DNA from: Streptomyces humidus
Lineage (GTDB): Bacteria; Actinomycetota; Actinomycetes; Streptomycetales; Streptomycetaceae
Direction: 5' to 3'
DNA: 64,000 bases
Assembly: GCF_014649655.1 (NCBI RefSeq)
Contig: NZ_BMTL01000002.1
Span: forward strand, 62,001-126,000
Part shown: one piece after another, positions 1-8,273 of the stretch
How positions within the stretch are numbered: position 1 is the stretch's first letter
How the letters are laid out: every line of letters begins with the position of its first letter
Notes under the pieces: generated by a model
Seen by the model: only the letters and a program-made list of their open reading frames with translations
What the model was told of the DNA's origin: nothing
Database searches by the model: none
Position numbers and translations under genes: made by a program

Positions 1-131
1 GCGGGCGGCGGAACAGTACTGGTCGTAGCTTCGGCGAGGTGACATGGCACGCAGTCTAGACATGTCGTTGGACTTTCCAAGCTGGAACTTGGTAAAACCA
101 AGCAACACATCAACCGGAGGGGCGAGCGCGC
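1..131. other. Left edge upstream of the aminotransferase
   Basis: No complete gene is visible in these bases. A purine-rich run (CGGAGGGG, about 117-124) sits a few bases before the ATG at 132 and serves as its ribosome binding site. Whether the first 40 bases hold the end of another gene cannot be decided from this window. Confidence 0.4.
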
Positions 132-1340
132 ATGGAGTTCCGGCAGTCGAACAAGCTGAGCGAGGTCTGTTACGAGATCCGCGGCCCGGTGATCGAGCAC
201 GCCGACGCGCTGGAGGCGGCGGGTCACAGCGTCCTGCGCCTGAACACCGGCAACCCCGCGCTGTTCGGCTTCGAGGCGCCGGAGGAGATCCTCCAGGACA
301 TGATCCGGATGCTTCCCCAGGCGCACGGATACACCGACTCGCGCGGCATCCTCTCGGCCCGCCGCGCGGTGGCGGGGCGCTACCAGGCACTGGGCCTGGA
401 GGTCGACGTCGACGACGTCTTCCTCGGCAACGGCATCTCCGAGCTGATCTCCATGGCCGTCCAGGCGCTGGTCGAGGACGGCGACGAGATCCTCATCCCC
501 GCACCCGACTTCCCCCTCTGGACGGCCGTCACGACCCTCGCCGGCGGCAAGGCGGTCCACTATCTCTGCGACGAGCAGGCCGACTGGTACCCGGACCTGG
601 ACGACATGGCGTCGAAGATCACCGACCGCACCAAGGCCGTGGTGATCATCAACCCGAACAACCCCACCGGCGCGGTCTACCCGAAGGAGATCATCGAGGG
701 CATCCTCGACCTCGCCCGCCGGCACGGCCTGATGGTCTTCGCCGACGAGATCTACGACCGGATCCTCTACGACGACGCCGTGCACCACTCGGTCGCCGCG
801 CTCGCCCCCGACCTGGTCGTCCTGACGTTCTGCGGCCTGTCGAAGACCTACCGGGTCGCCGGGTTCCGCTCGGGCTGGCTGGTGGTCACCGGGCCGAGGC
901 AGCACGCCAGGAACTATCTGGAGGGCCTGACCATGCTGGCCTCCATGCGGCTGTGCGCCAACGCGCCCGCGCAGTACGCCGTCCAGGCCGCGCTCGGCGG
1001 CCGCCAGTCGATCCACGAACTGACCGCGCCCGGCGGCCGCCTGCACGAACAGCGCACCGTCGCCTGGGAGAAGCTCAACGAGATCCCCGGCGTGTCCTGC
1101 GTGAAGCCGAAGGGCTCGCTGTACGCGTTCCCCCGCCTCGACCCCAAGGTCCACAAGATCCACGACGACGAGAAGTTCGTCCTGGACCTGCTGCTGCGGG
1201 AGAAGATCCAGGTCGTCCAGGGCACCGGCTTCAACTGGCCGGCCCCCGACCACTTCCGCATCCTGACCCTCCCGCACGCGGACGACCTGGAGGCGGCGAT
1301 CGGACGGATCGGCCGGTTCCTGAGCGGATACCGGCAGTAG
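132..1340 (+). CDS. Alanine/aspartate-type PLP aminotransferase (AlaA-like)
   Basis: A class I/II fold-type I aminotransferase of 402 residues, the normal length for the AlaA/aspartate aminotransferase group. It should transfer an amino group between an amino acid (probably alanine or glutamate) and a 2-oxoacid in the cytosol. Visible motifs are NPNNPTGAVY, the cofactor aspartate in FADEIYDRI, the Schiff-base lysine in GLSKTYRVAGFRSGW, and a C-terminal substrate arginine in HFRILTL. The ATG is preceded by CGGAGGGG at a suitable distance. The gene stands alone, with about 200 bases before the next gene. The family is clear; the exact amino acid substrate is inferred from similarity to AlaA. 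Confidence 0.9.
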   Translation: MEFRQSNKLSEVCYEIRGPVIEHADALEAAGHSVLRLNTGNPALFGFEAPEEILQDMIRMLPQAHGYTDSRGILSARRAVAGRYQALGLEVDVDDVFLGNGISELISMAVQALVEDGDEILIPAPDFPLWTAVTTLAGGKAVHYLCDEQADWYPDLDDMASKITDRTKAVVIINPNNPTGAVYPKEIIEGILDLARRHGLMVFADEIYDRILYDDAVHHSVAALAPDLVVLTFCGLSKTYRVAGFRSGWLVVTGPRQHARNYLEGLTMLASMRLCANAPAQYAVQAALGGRQSIHELTAPGGRLHEQRTVAWEKLNEIPGVSCVKPKGSLYAFPRLDPKVHKIHDDEKFVLDLLLREKIQVVQGTGFNWPAPDHFRILTLPHADDLEAAIGRIGRFLSGYRQ

Positions 1341-1545
1341 CGGCGGGGGAAGCGGAACGCCCGCGACCGAGGGCGGACGCCGTGTACGGACACGGCTCGG
1401 CGACCGCCGGAACGTCCTGCCTGGTCACCGAAGGGCTGCGACCTCATAACAGCTTGAATCGTCCACGACAAAGGGATGGTTTTTCGCCACTCTGACCTGA
1501 TCAAATGGAGATCACACAAACGCAATCCCTGGGGGGACGAGAAGC

Positions 1546-1902
1546 ATGCATTGGTACGTGGACGTACTGAAGAAGTACGCGGTGTTCAGCGGACGCGCGC
1601 GCCGGCAGGAATACTGGATGTTCACCCTGTTCAACGTCATCGTCGCCGTCGTACTGGCGATCGTCGGCGCTGTCATCGGTTCGAACGTCCTGAACATCAT
1701 CTACACCCTCGCCGTGCTGCTGCCCGGCCTGGGCGTCGCGGTCCGCCGCCTGCACGACACCGGCAAGTCCGGCTGGTGGCTGCTCATCGGCCTGATCCCG
1801 CTGGTCGGCGCGATCATCCTGATCGTCTTCCTCGCCAGCGAGGGCAAGCGCGAGCCCAACCAGTACGGCCCCGACCCGAAGCTGGCCCCGGCCGCCTACT
1901 GA
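1546..1902 (+). CDS. DUF805 membrane protein
   Basis: A 118-residue integral membrane protein of the DUF805 (YhaH/YhaI) family. The N-terminus has the family signature (WYVDVLKKYAVFSGRARRQEYW), followed by three or four hydrophobic segments, the RRLHDTGKSGWW loop typical of the family, and a C-terminal tail ending in GPDPK. No biochemical role is established for the family. The ATG follows a GGGGGGACGAG run. A strong hairpin lies 18 bases after the stop, so the gene is probably monocistronic. Confidence 0.88.
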   Translation: MHWYVDVLKKYAVFSGRARRQEYWMFTLFNVIVAVVLAIVGAVIGSNVLNIIYTLAVLLPGLGVAVRRLHDTGKSGWWLLIGLIPLVGAIILIVFLASEGKREPNQYGPDPKLAPAAY

Positions 1903-1919
1903 GGCCGCACGGCTCACGA

Positions 1920-1944
1920 GGCCCGCCGGGACTCCCGGCGGGCC
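1920..1944. terminator. Rho-independent-type hairpin after the DUF805 gene
   Basis: An 11-bp perfect stem (GGCCCGCCGGG pairing with CCCGGCGGGCC) with a 3-base loop, followed by TTCG. It lies just downstream of the DUF805 stop codon. There is no long T tract, as is usual for Streptomyces terminators. Confidence 0.75.
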
Positions 1945-1990
1945 TTCGCCGTGTCCGCGCCAGTGCGCCACGACGCCTAACCTGTCGGTC

Positions 1991-2590
1991 ATGGGTGATC
2001 TCTTCCTCGTCCGGCACGGCGAGACCTCCTGGTCGCGTTCCGGACGGCACACCGGGTCGACGGACGTCCCGCTGACCGACCGCGGCCGCGCCCAGGCGCG
2101 TGCCCTGGTGCCACTGATCCGCTCGCACCGGATCGGGGCCGTGCTCGTCAGCCCGCTGCAGCGGGCGCGGGAGACGGCGGAGCTGATCGGGCTGCACGAG
2201 GTCCAGCTCGACCCGGACCTGCGCGAGTGGGACTACGGCGGCTACGAGGGCGTCACGACCGCCGAGATCCAGCGCACCAGACCGGACTGGTTCCTGTTCA
2301 CGGACGGGGTGACGCCCGGGCCGCCCGAGCACCCCGGGGAGACGCCCGAGCAGGTCGGGGAGCGGGCCGACCGGGTGCTGGCCCGGGCCGACGCGGCGCT
2401 CGCCGACAGCGAGGGGTGCGTGGTGCTGGTGGCGCACGGGCACTTCCTGCGGGTGCTCACCGCCCGCCGGCTCGGACTGCCCCCGTCGGCTGGGGCGCTG
2501 TTCCAGCTCGCGACGGGGACGCTGTGCCGACTGGGCACGGAGCACGGGCGGCCGGTGATCGCCTCCTGGAATGTCAGACCCCCGACGTAG
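1991..2590 (+). CDS. Histidine phosphatase family protein
   Basis: A 199-residue phosphoglycerate-mutase-like phosphatase. The catalytic histidine is in LVRHGETSW at the N-terminus, followed by a conserved arginine in SPLQRARET. The family's second histidine is in LVAHGHFLRVL, and the acid residue is in LREWDYGGYEG. All core residues of the branch are present, so it should be active on a small phosphate ester; the substrate cannot be told from sequence. The start is an ATG. The next gene begins 49 bases downstream on the same strand, so co-transcription is possible. Confidence 0.88.
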   Translation: MGDLFLVRHGETSWSRSGRHTGSTDVPLTDRGRAQARALVPLIRSHRIGAVLVSPLQRARETAELIGLHEVQLDPDLREWDYGGYEGVTTAEIQRTRPDWFLFTDGVTPGPPEHPGETPEQVGERADRVLARADAALADSEGCVVLVAHGHFLRVLTARRLGLPPSAGALFQLATGTLCRLGTEHGRPVIASWNVRPPT

Positions 2591-2638
2591 CCTCGGACGC
2601 ACCGGGGCGAACGGCCCGTCGCCGGGAGGGAGCACGCC

Positions 2639-3286
2639 GTGACACGACCGCCGACCGCCGCGCAGCGGCGGGTGATCGACGCCGCCGATCCGGTCTCCGG
2701 GCGGCTGCGGGGCACGCAGGCGCAGCTCGCGGCGCTGGTCCGACGCGGCCTCGCGTTCCGGCACCCCCGCCCGCCGCACGACCACTTCCTGACCCCGGCG
2801 GGCCACCGGGTACGGGAGGCCCCGCCCGAGCCGCCGGCCGGCGCGGCGAAGGCCGACGCCCCGGCAGGGGGCGCGGACAGCGGCGTGTTCGCCGCGCGCG
2901 TCGGCGGCGAGGAGGACGCCGGGGCGGCCGGCCCCGCCCGGCTCCGCGAGGTGCACAGCGCCTGGCAGGGCCTGCTGGAGCTGCGCCGGATGACCAACCC
3001 GGACGGGGAGACGGGCCGGCCCTGCGGCTGGGAGCGCGCGCATCTCGTACGGGCGGCCGCCCTCGCGCTGGAGGCGGCCGGCCACCGCCCCGCCGGACCC
3101 GGGGGGACCGACGGCTACCGGGTGCGGGCGACCCCGCAGCCGGAGGCGGTCGCCGTGCACGGGCCGGACGAGGCGACGCTGCGGGCCTGCGCGGCGACGC
3201 TGGAGACGGCGGGCTGGCAGAGCGGGCAGCACACCGACCCCCGCACGAGAGCGCGCTATCTGCTGGCTTCCCCCCGCCGGACGTGA
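2639..3286 (+). CDS. Hypothetical protein, 215 aa
   Basis: A GTG-start ORF preceded by GGGAGGG, with strongly biased third-position G/C typical of real genes here. The protein is soluble and charged. An Ala/Pro-rich linker (about residues 60-100) separates a short N-terminal part (PTAAQRRVIDAADP, then a winged-helix-like stretch ending HDHFLTPAGHRVREA) from a C-terminal domain with a repeated ALEAAGHRP / LETAGWQ pattern. I do not recognise a characterised family. It follows the phosphatase gene closely and may be translated from the same message. Confidence 0.65.
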   Translation: MTRPPTAAQRRVIDAADPVSGRLRGTQAQLAALVRRGLAFRHPRPPHDHFLTPAGHRVREAPPEPPAGAAKADAPAGGADSGVFAARVGGEEDAGAAGPARLREVHSAWQGLLELRRMTNPDGETGRPCGWERAHLVRAAALALEAAGHRPAGPGGTDGYRVRATPQPEAVAVHGPDEATLRACAATLETAGWQSGQHTDPRTRARYLLASPRRT

Positions 3287-3290
3287 AGGG

Positions 3291-3332
3291 CGTGCCAAGA
3301 TCGATGCCCGGCGTGCCAAGATCGATGCCCGG
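3291..3332 (+). repeat. Two tandem 21-bp units before the thioesterase gene
   Basis: The unit CGTGCCAAGATCGATGCCCGG occurs twice head to tail (3291-3311 and 3312-3332). A partial third copy of its core (GATGCCCGGAGCATCGAT, a hairpin-like dyad) continues to about 3341. The array ends about 25 bases before the GTG start of the thioesterase gene, so it lies in its leader or promoter. Confidence 0.85.
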
Positions 3333-3365
3333 AGCATCGATACTCGTCGAGGAGAAGGGGAGACC

Positions 3366-3788
3366 GTGAGCGATCCGTTTTCCGTCCGGGTCACCGTCCG
3401 GGGATACGAGACCGACGTGCAGGGACACCTCAACCAGAGCGTGTACATCAACTACGCGGAGCACGCCCGCTGGTCGCTCCTGCAGGCGGCGGGCATCACC
3501 CAGGCGGAGCTGATCGGCAAGGGCGTGGGACCGGTCGCCCTGGAGACCACCATCCGCTACCGGCGCGAACTCCTCGCCGGGGACGAGGTCGACGTGTCGT
3601 GCGCCTTCGAGTGGAGCGGCGGCAAGACGTTCCGCATCCAGCAGACCGTCACCAAGGCGGACGGCACGGTCGCCGCGGAACTCACCGCCGTCGGAGGTCT
3701 GCTGGACCTGACGGAACGCCGAATGGTGGCCAACCCGCAGGACGTCTTCAATGAACTGGCCTCGGATCCGGGCCTGTTCGGCCTGTAG
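3366..3788 (+). CDS. Acyl-CoA thioesterase, 4HBT/YbgC-type hotdog fold
   Basis: A 140-residue single hotdog domain. The N-terminal ETDVQGHLNQSVYINYAEHARW motif carries the catalytic aspartate position of the 4-hydroxybenzoyl-CoA thioesterase family. The family hydrolyses acyl-CoA thioesters in the cytosol; the acyl group preferred here is unknown. The start is a GTG with GAGAAGGGGAGACC upstream. A tandem 21-bp repeat lies just ahead of the gene. It converges on the 8-oxoguanine deaminase gene on the other strand. Confidence 0.85.
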   Translation: MSDPFSVRVTVRGYETDVQGHLNQSVYINYAEHARWSLLQAAGITQAELIGKGVGPVALETTIRYRRELLAGDEVDVSCAFEWSGGKTFRIQQTVTKADGTVAAELTAVGGLLDLTERRMVANPQDVFNELASDPGLFGL

Positions 3789-3893
3789 CCGTCGGCAGAA
3801 CGGCCGGGGCGGTGCCGGGACACGCGGTGACGCGTGCCCCGGCGCCCGCGCCCGGACGATGGCCGTCGCCTCGCCCGGAGCTCTCGGGCCCGC

Positions 3894-5273
3894 TCAGCCC
3901 TGCGCGGCTGTCCGCGCCAGCCGCTGCGCCTGTGCCCGGGTCGAGCGGGCGACGGCGTCCTCGTCGACGTACAACAGCCGTCCGTCCTCGACGATCTGAC
4001 GGCCGTTCACGAAAGAGGCGGTGACGGGGGCGGCCGCACCGAGGACCAGGGCCGCCACGGGGTCGGCTATGGAGGCGTGGGCGAGGGTGTCCAGCTTCCA
4101 CAGCACCAGGTCGGCCAGCTTGCCCGGCTCCAGGGAACCGGTCTCGCGGGACCGGCCCAGGACCTGGGCCCCCCCGAAGGTGCCCAGGCGCAGCGCCTGA
4201 CGGACGTTCAGGGCGGCTTCCCGGTGCGGGCCGAGGCGGTTGATGAGCAGGGCGTTGCGCAGCTCGGTGTGGAGTTCGCCGGACTCGTTGGACGCCGTCC
4301 CGTCGACGCCGAGGCCGACCGGGACGCCGGCCGCCAGCATGTCGGGGACCCGGGCGATGCCGGCGGCCAGCCGCGCGTTGGACGAGGGGCAGTGGGCGAC
4401 GCCCGTCCCGGTGCGGGCGAACGCCTCGATGTCGGAATCGTTCATGTGGACGCAGTGCGCCATCCACACGTCCTCGCCGAGCCAGCCGGTGGACTCGAAG
4501 TAGTCGGTCGGGCCCATGCCGAACATCTCGTGGCAGAACTTCTCCTCCTCCACGGTCTCCGAACCGTGGGTGTGCAGCCGCACGCCGAGCCGGCGGGCCA
4601 GCTCTGCTCCCTGGCGCAGCAGTTCGGTGGAGACCGAGAACGGCGAGCAGGGAGCGACGGCGACCTGGGTCATCGCGTCGAAGGAGGCGTCGTGATGCCG
4701 GCGGACGGTCTCCTCGGTGGCGGCGAGGGCGTCCTCGAGGGTCTCCACGGCGAAGTCCGGGGGCAGGCCGCCGTCCTTCTCGCCGCGGTCCATGGAACCG
4801 CGGGCGAGGGTGAAGCGCACGCCGACGTCGCGGGCGGCGCCGATGATCGCACCGGACAGGTCGCCGGAGCCCCGGGGAAAGACGTAGTGGTGGTCCATGG
4901 CGGTGGTGACGCCGCCACGGGCCATCATGGCCAGGGAGCCCTCGGCGGCCGCGCGGACCATCTCCTCGTCGATGCGCGCCCAGGTCGGATAGAGGGCGAC
5001 GAGCCAGTCGAAGAGGTTGTGGTCGGTGGCCAGGCCCCGGGTGATCCACTGGTAGAAGTGGTGGTGGGTGTTGACCAGGCCGGGGGTGACCAGGTGCCCG
5101 GCGGCGTCGATGCGGCGCTCGACGTTCTCCAGGCCCCGGGGCGCCGGGCCCGCGCCGAGCGACTCGATGCGGTTGCCCGCGAGGACGACGTGTCCGTTCG
5201 CGTGCTCGGTGTCCTGGGCGTCGACGGTCGCGATCGCGCAGTTCTCGATGACGGTGCGCCGGTCTGCTGCCAT
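3894..5273 (-). CDS. 8-oxoguanine deaminase (amidohydrolase family)
   Basis: A 459-residue metal-dependent amidohydrolase, the usual length for the 8-oxoguanine deaminase/guanine deaminase branch. Metal ligands are seen in PGLVNTHHHFYQ, LHTHGSE and WMAHCVHM, and the late aspartate in GLGVDGTASNES. The C-terminus has the composite-domain segment (GSLEPGKLADLVLWK). The predicted reaction turns 8-oxoguanine into urate plus ammonia, feeding the uricase encoded just upstream in the same orientation. The ATG at 5273 has an AAAAGGACGAAACC leader. It is the last gene of the purine operon. Guanine deaminase is the main alternative, but operon context with uricase favours 8-oxoguanine. Confidence 0.85.
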   Translation of the reverse strand: MAADRRTVIENCAIATVDAQDTEHANGHVVLAGNRIESLGAGPAPRGLENVERRIDAAGHLVTPGLVNTHHHFYQWITRGLATDHNLFDWLVALYPTWARIDEEMVRAAAEGSLAMMARGGVTTAMDHHYVFPRGSGDLSGAIIGAARDVGVRFTLARGSMDRGEKDGGLPPDFAVETLEDALAATEETVRRHHDASFDAMTQVAVAPCSPFSVSTELLRQGAELARRLGVRLHTHGSETVEEEKFCHEMFGMGPTDYFESTGWLGEDVWMAHCVHMNDSDIEAFARTGTGVAHCPSSNARLAAGIARVPDMLAAGVPVGLGVDGTASNESGELHTELRNALLINRLGPHREAALNVRQALRLGTFGGAQVLGRSRETGSLEPGKLADLVLWKLDTLAHASIADPVAALVLGAAAPVTASFVNGRQIVEDGRLLYVDEDAVARSTRAQAQRLARTAAQG

Positions 5274-5402
5274 GGTTTCGTCCTTTTCCCTCGGTGGACC
5301 CGGGTGGAGCGGGCACGGCGGGACCCCGGAGGTGTCGAGTGCGGCGGCCGGGAGGCGGGGTCCGGCCGCGGATGCCGGAATGAGGTGGAGGGGAGGTGTC
5401 GG

Positions 5403-6332
5403 TCAGAGGTTGGTGAGATCCACCGGTATCCGCGCCTGGCAGCCGTTCCGCAGGACGGTGGCCTCGATCAGCCCGTAGGGCCGGTCGGCGGCGAAGTAGA
5501 CGGCTCCGTCGGCGGTGTCGTTCGTCAGCCCGAACGGCTTCAGGTCGACGAGGAAGTGGTGCTTGTTGGGGAGCGAGAAGCGCACCTCGTCGATCTCGTC
5601 GCGGTGGTCGACGATCCGCGCGCCCATGGCGTAGAGGGTCTGCTGGAGGGAGAGCGAGTACGTCTCGGCGAAGGCCAGCAGCAGGTGCTTCTTCACCTGG
5701 GCGTACGACTCGTCCCAGTCGGGGGCCTGCTGGGCGTCGTCCGTCCAGTTGAAGCGCCAGCGGGCGGCCACCTCGGTCGCCAGGATCCGGTCGTGCGCCT
5801 CGGGCAGGGTCGTGTACTCGTCCTTGACGAAACCCCGGAACTCGGAGTTCGTCGAGTTCATGACGGTGAGGTCCTTGAGCCCGGAGACGACCTCCCAGGA
5901 CGAGCCGTCGTAGGTGATCTGCGCCAGACGGGTCTCCTGGCCGCGGCGGACGAAGGAGTGCTCGTCCGTGCCGGGCGTCTCGATCCGCTCCCAGGCGTAC
6001 TCCTCGACCCGGATCCGCGCGGTCGTGATGGCGTCCTGGGAGGTCACGAAGTGACGGGCGAGACGGATGCCGAACTGCTCGGCGGATGCGATGCCGTGCT
6101 CCTTGGCGAACGCGTACACCGTGTTCTTGGTGGTGTCGGTCGGCAGGACGTGGGCGTTGGAGCCGGAGTAGTGGACCTCGTCCATGTCGCCGCTCAGCGC
6201 GACGGACACGTTGAGGTCCTTGATGTGATGGGTGTCGCCGTCCCGCGTGATCCTGACGACCCGGTTCTCGGCCTTGCCGTACTGGTTCTGCCCCAGCATC
6301 ACCGGGCGGGCGGGGCGTGAGGTGTCGGTCAT
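5403..6332 (-). CDS. Urate oxidase (uricase)
   Basis: A 309-residue cofactor-free uricase (two T-fold halves) that oxidises urate to 5-hydroxyisourate and hydrogen peroxide. The N-terminus MLGQNQYGKAENRVVRI contains the catalytic lysine. The partner threonine is in LPTDTTKNTVYAFA, and the second half has NTKxTE-like NSTNSEFRGFVKDEYTTLPE. The length matches bacterial uricases. It starts 8 bases after the uraH stop and is translated directly after it. Its product is used by UraH and UraD, encoded immediately upstream, and its peroxide would be met by catalases such as KatG in this window. Confidence 0.95.
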   Translation of the reverse strand: MTDTSRPARPVMLGQNQYGKAENRVVRITRDGDTHHIKDLNVSVALSGDMDEVHYSGSNAHVLPTDTTKNTVYAFAKEHGIASAEQFGIRLARHFVTSQDAITTARIRVEEYAWERIETPGTDEHSFVRRGQETRLAQITYDGSSWEVVSGLKDLTVMNSTNSEFRGFVKDEYTTLPEAHDRILATEVAARWRFNWTDDAQQAPDWDESYAQVKKHLLLAFAETYSLSLQQTLYAMGARIVDHRDEIDEVRFSLPNKHHFLVDLKPFGLTNDTADGAVYFAADRPYGLIEATVLRNGCQARIPVDLTNL

Positions 6333-6339
6333 GTCTCTG

Positions 6340-6747
6340 CTAGCTCCCTCGGTATACGGAGTAGCCGAACGGGTTGAGCAGCAGCGGAACGTGGTAGTGC
6401 TCGCCCGGCGCGACGGCGAACGTGACCGTCACCTCCGGGAAGAACACCCCGCCGGCACCGCTGTCCCGATTCGCGGGGGCGTCCTGCTGCGCATCGGCTC
6501 GCTGGTTCTCACGGTGCTCGAAATACGCCTCCACGGCGAAGTCGAGCCGAACATGGGTGGTCCCCTCCGGCAGCGCCGGCAGGTCCTTGCAGCGGCCGTC
6601 CGCGTCGGTCGCCGAGCCGCCGAGCGCCTGCCAGTCGGCGTCCTGGCCGCCGCGGGCCGTGAGCCGGACGGCGACTCCCCGGGCGGGGCGGCCGACGGAG
6701 GTGTCCAGGATGTGCGTGGACACCGATGCGGGAGTGCTGGCGCTCAC
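6340..6747 (-). CDS. uraH: 5-hydroxyisourate hydrolase
   Basis: A 135-residue transthyretin-like hydrolase. Diagnostic features are the N-terminal STHILDTSVGRPA with its active-site histidine, the conserved arginine in THVRLDFAVEAYF, the histidine in GEHYHVPLLLNPFGYS, and the C-terminal tetrapeptide YRGS that closes the active site. It opens the 5-hydroxyisourate ring to give OHCU. The gene is a few bases from its neighbours on both sides, in pathway order (uraD, uraH, uricase). A roughly 20-residue insertion rich in Asp/Ala (about residues 85-100) is slightly unusual. Confidence 0.93.
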   Translation of the reverse strand: MSASTPASVSTHILDTSVGRPARGVAVRLTARGGQDADWQALGGSATDADGRCKDLPALPEGTTHVRLDFAVEAYFEHRENQRADAQQDAPANRDSGAGGVFFPEVTVTFAVAPGEHYHVPLLLNPFGYSVYRGS

Positions 6748-6754
6748 GGTGTTC

Positions 6755-7264
6755 TCAGTCCTCTCCGACGAGTCGCGCGAGACGGATACGGTTGATCTTG
6801 CCCAGTTCGGAGCGGACGATCTCCCGCTCCCGCTCCGGCGCGTTGCCGATCCGCTCCTCGGCCGCGTCGCGCATCTGCTCGCCCGTGCGGCCGGTGGCGC
6901 AGATCAGGAAGACATGGCCGAACTTCTCCTGGTAGGCCAGGTTCAGTTCGAGCATGTCCGCCCTGAGCCGCTCGGAGGCTCCGGCCATGCCGCCCTGCTC
7001 GCGCGTCGAGGCCGGGTCGCCGGGTCTCGGGCGGCCGATGGGCGGATGTCCGGCCATCGCCTCCGCCAGGTCCGCGGCGGTCAGTCGGGCCATGGCCGCG
7101 TCGCCGGCCTCGTACAGCGCGTCGAGAGTGGCGTAGGGGCGGGCCGCGAGCAGTCGGTCCGCCCACGCCGTGGAGGCGCACACCTCGTGGAGCGCGGCGC
7201 GGGCCGCGGACTCCTCGAGTGCGTTGAACCGGGCCAGGCCCGGGAGCGGGGAAGTCGACGTCAC
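6755..7264 (-). CDS. uraD: OHCU decarboxylase
   Basis: 2-oxo-4-hydroxy-4-carboxy-5-ureidoimidazoline decarboxylase, which makes S-allantoin. The catalytic histidine is in EAMAGHPPIGRPR, and the conserved blocks LNLAYQEKFGHVFLICATGR and IRLARLVGED end the protein. I place the start at the GTG at 7264, because GGAGG lies about six bases upstream and the family N-terminus (LPGLARFNALEESAARAAL) begins there. This gives 169 residues, the family's usual size; the open frame upstream is low-complexity and not conserved. It is the first gene of the urate operon, with a promoter and dyad at 7317-7358. Confidence 0.92.
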   Translation of the reverse strand: MTSTSPLPGLARFNALEESAARAALHEVCASTAWADRLLAARPYATLDALYEAGDAAMARLTAADLAEAMAGHPPIGRPRPGDPASTREQGGMAGASERLRADMLELNLAYQEKFGHVFLICATGRTGEQMRDAAEERIGNAPEREREIVRSELGKINRIRLARLVGED

Positions 7265-7316
7265 GGGAGCCTCCGTGGCCGCGGAGAACGGCCGTCGTGC
7301 TTGAGCGGACTGCGGC

Positions 7317-7358
7317 CAGCTAACGCCCCCGCCCGTCACTGCGTCAACACTTTGTTGA
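7317..7358 (-). promoter_or_regulatory. Promoter and inverted-repeat operator of the urate operon
   Basis: On the minus strand a -35-like TTGACG (7342-7347) and a -10-like TAGCTG (7317-7322) are 19 bases apart, upstream of uraD. The -35 is overlapped by a perfect dyad TCAACA-CTT-TGTTGA (7344-7358). A repressor bound there would block RNA polymerase, which fits induction by purines. The regulator cannot be named from sequence. The same dyad was not seen at the xdh/pucR intergenic region. Confidence 0.5.
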
Positions 7359-7659
7359 AAATTACCGAGGAGGGGGCGGGGCGGGAGGGGGCGGGGCTGG
7401 ATGCGGCTGGACAGGGCTGGGGAACGAGGCGGGCGGAGAAGGAGGTGGCTGGAGAACACGTCGGCCGCACTCCCGGCGATCCATCACCCGCACCCGCGGC
7501 CGCGCCGATGTCGCGCCCGGGCCGCATCCGGGCCGCATCCGGGTCTGCACCCCGTCCGCGCCCGCTTGGGCACCGGTCTCGGCCTCCGCTTCGGCTTGGG
7601 CTTCGGCTTCGGCTTCGGCTTCGGCTTCGGCCTGGGCTTCCGCCGGAACGCGTGGGCGG
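7359..7659. other. Non-coding stretch with TTCGGC hexamer array
   Basis: This spans from the urate promoter to the end of the HTH gene and holds no convincing gene. It contains runs of GGGGCGGGG-type sequence near 7370-7410 and an array of the hexamer TTCGGC (about 7590-7640, five exact contiguous copies in the core) just beyond the stop of the HTH gene. A Lys-Pro repeat ORF read through the array on the other frame is an artefact of the repeat. Confidence 0.5.
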
Positions 7660-8028
7660 TCAGGCGCCCTTCTCGCGATTGAGGTAGTTGTAGACCGTGA
7701 AGCGGCTCACCCCGAGCGCGCTCGCCACGGTCTCCACACCGTGGCGCACGGAGAAGGCGCCGCGCGCCTCGAGTATCCGCACGACCTCCTGCTTCTCCTT
7801 GCGGTCCAGATCGGCCAGGGGTCTGCCCGTCCTGCGCTCCATCGCGGCCAGGATGTGGTCGAGGGAGTCGGCGAGCTGCGGCAGACGCACGGCCACGGAC
7901 TCCACGCCCTCCCAGATCAGGACGACGTCCTCGGCACCCGCCTCGTCCGGCGGGAGCATCTCCCCGCCCATCGCGTCGACCAGCGGCTTCACGGCCGCGA
8001 TGAAGGCCGCGTCGCCGCCGGCGCTCAC
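7660..8028 (-). CDS. YheO/DauR-like HTH regulator, short form
   Basis: A 122-residue protein whose C-terminal half is a helix-turn-helix of the HTH_22 type (VASALGVSRFTVYNYLNRE). It is preceded by KEKQEVVRILEARGAFSVRHGVE, a pattern found in DauR/YheO-like regulators. The N-terminal half looks like a reduced ligand-binding part (about residues 1-60). The GTG start overlaps the stop of the upstream gene by four bases (GTGA), so the two are translationally coupled. It lies directly upstream of the urate operon on the same strand and is a candidate for its regulator, although nothing in the sequence proves this. Confidence 0.75.
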   Translation of the reverse strand: MSAGGDAAFIAAVKPLVDAMGGEMLPPDEAGAEDVVLIWEGVESVAVRLPQLADSLDHILAAMERRTGRPLADLDRKEKQEVVRILEARGAFSVRHGVETVASALGVSRFTVYNYLNREKGA

Positions 8029-8273
8029 CGCTCCTCCCCGACGACGTTGACCTGGAGCGAGATACGGGTGGCGCCGGCCCCGAGGGACTCGCGCAGCAGG
8101 GCGTCCACGGTGGCGAGCACCGCGTCGGCGGCACCCTCGGCGGTGTTGCCGAAAGGTCCGACGTCCACCGCGTCCAGGTCGGCCCGCTCGATCACCTCAC
8201 GGGCGGCCAGGGCGTGCGCGGGGGCCTCGTCGAGGTCGAAGGGCTCGGTGGTGAACTCCACTTTCAGTCGCAT
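8025..8273 (-). CDS. Small DUF77/MTH1187-like protein
   Basis: An 82-residue protein starting at the ATG at 8273. The pattern VEFTTEPFDL, then VDVGPFGNTAEGAADAV and GATRISLQVNVVGEE resembles the small alpha/beta thiamine-binding (MTH1187/DUF77) fold. Its stop overlaps the start of the HTH gene, so the two form a coupled pair. A ligand role, for instance sensing a small molecule for the adjacent HTH protein, is only an inference. The fold assignment is by pattern and moderate in confidence. Confidence 0.65.
   Translation of the reverse strand: MRLKVEFTTEPFDLDEAPAHALAAREVIERADLDAVDVGPFGNTAEGAADAVLATVDALLRESLGAGATRISLQVNVVGEER

Noticed and set aside
44-1495. Long open frame (483 codons) overlapping the aminotransferase
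   Set aside because: It is a Pro/Arg-rich shadow of the real gene caused by high G+C; no family pattern.
7484-8134. Lys-Pro repeat protein on the minus strand
   Set aside because: It reads a TTCGGC hexamer array in one frame and overlaps the real HTH gene.
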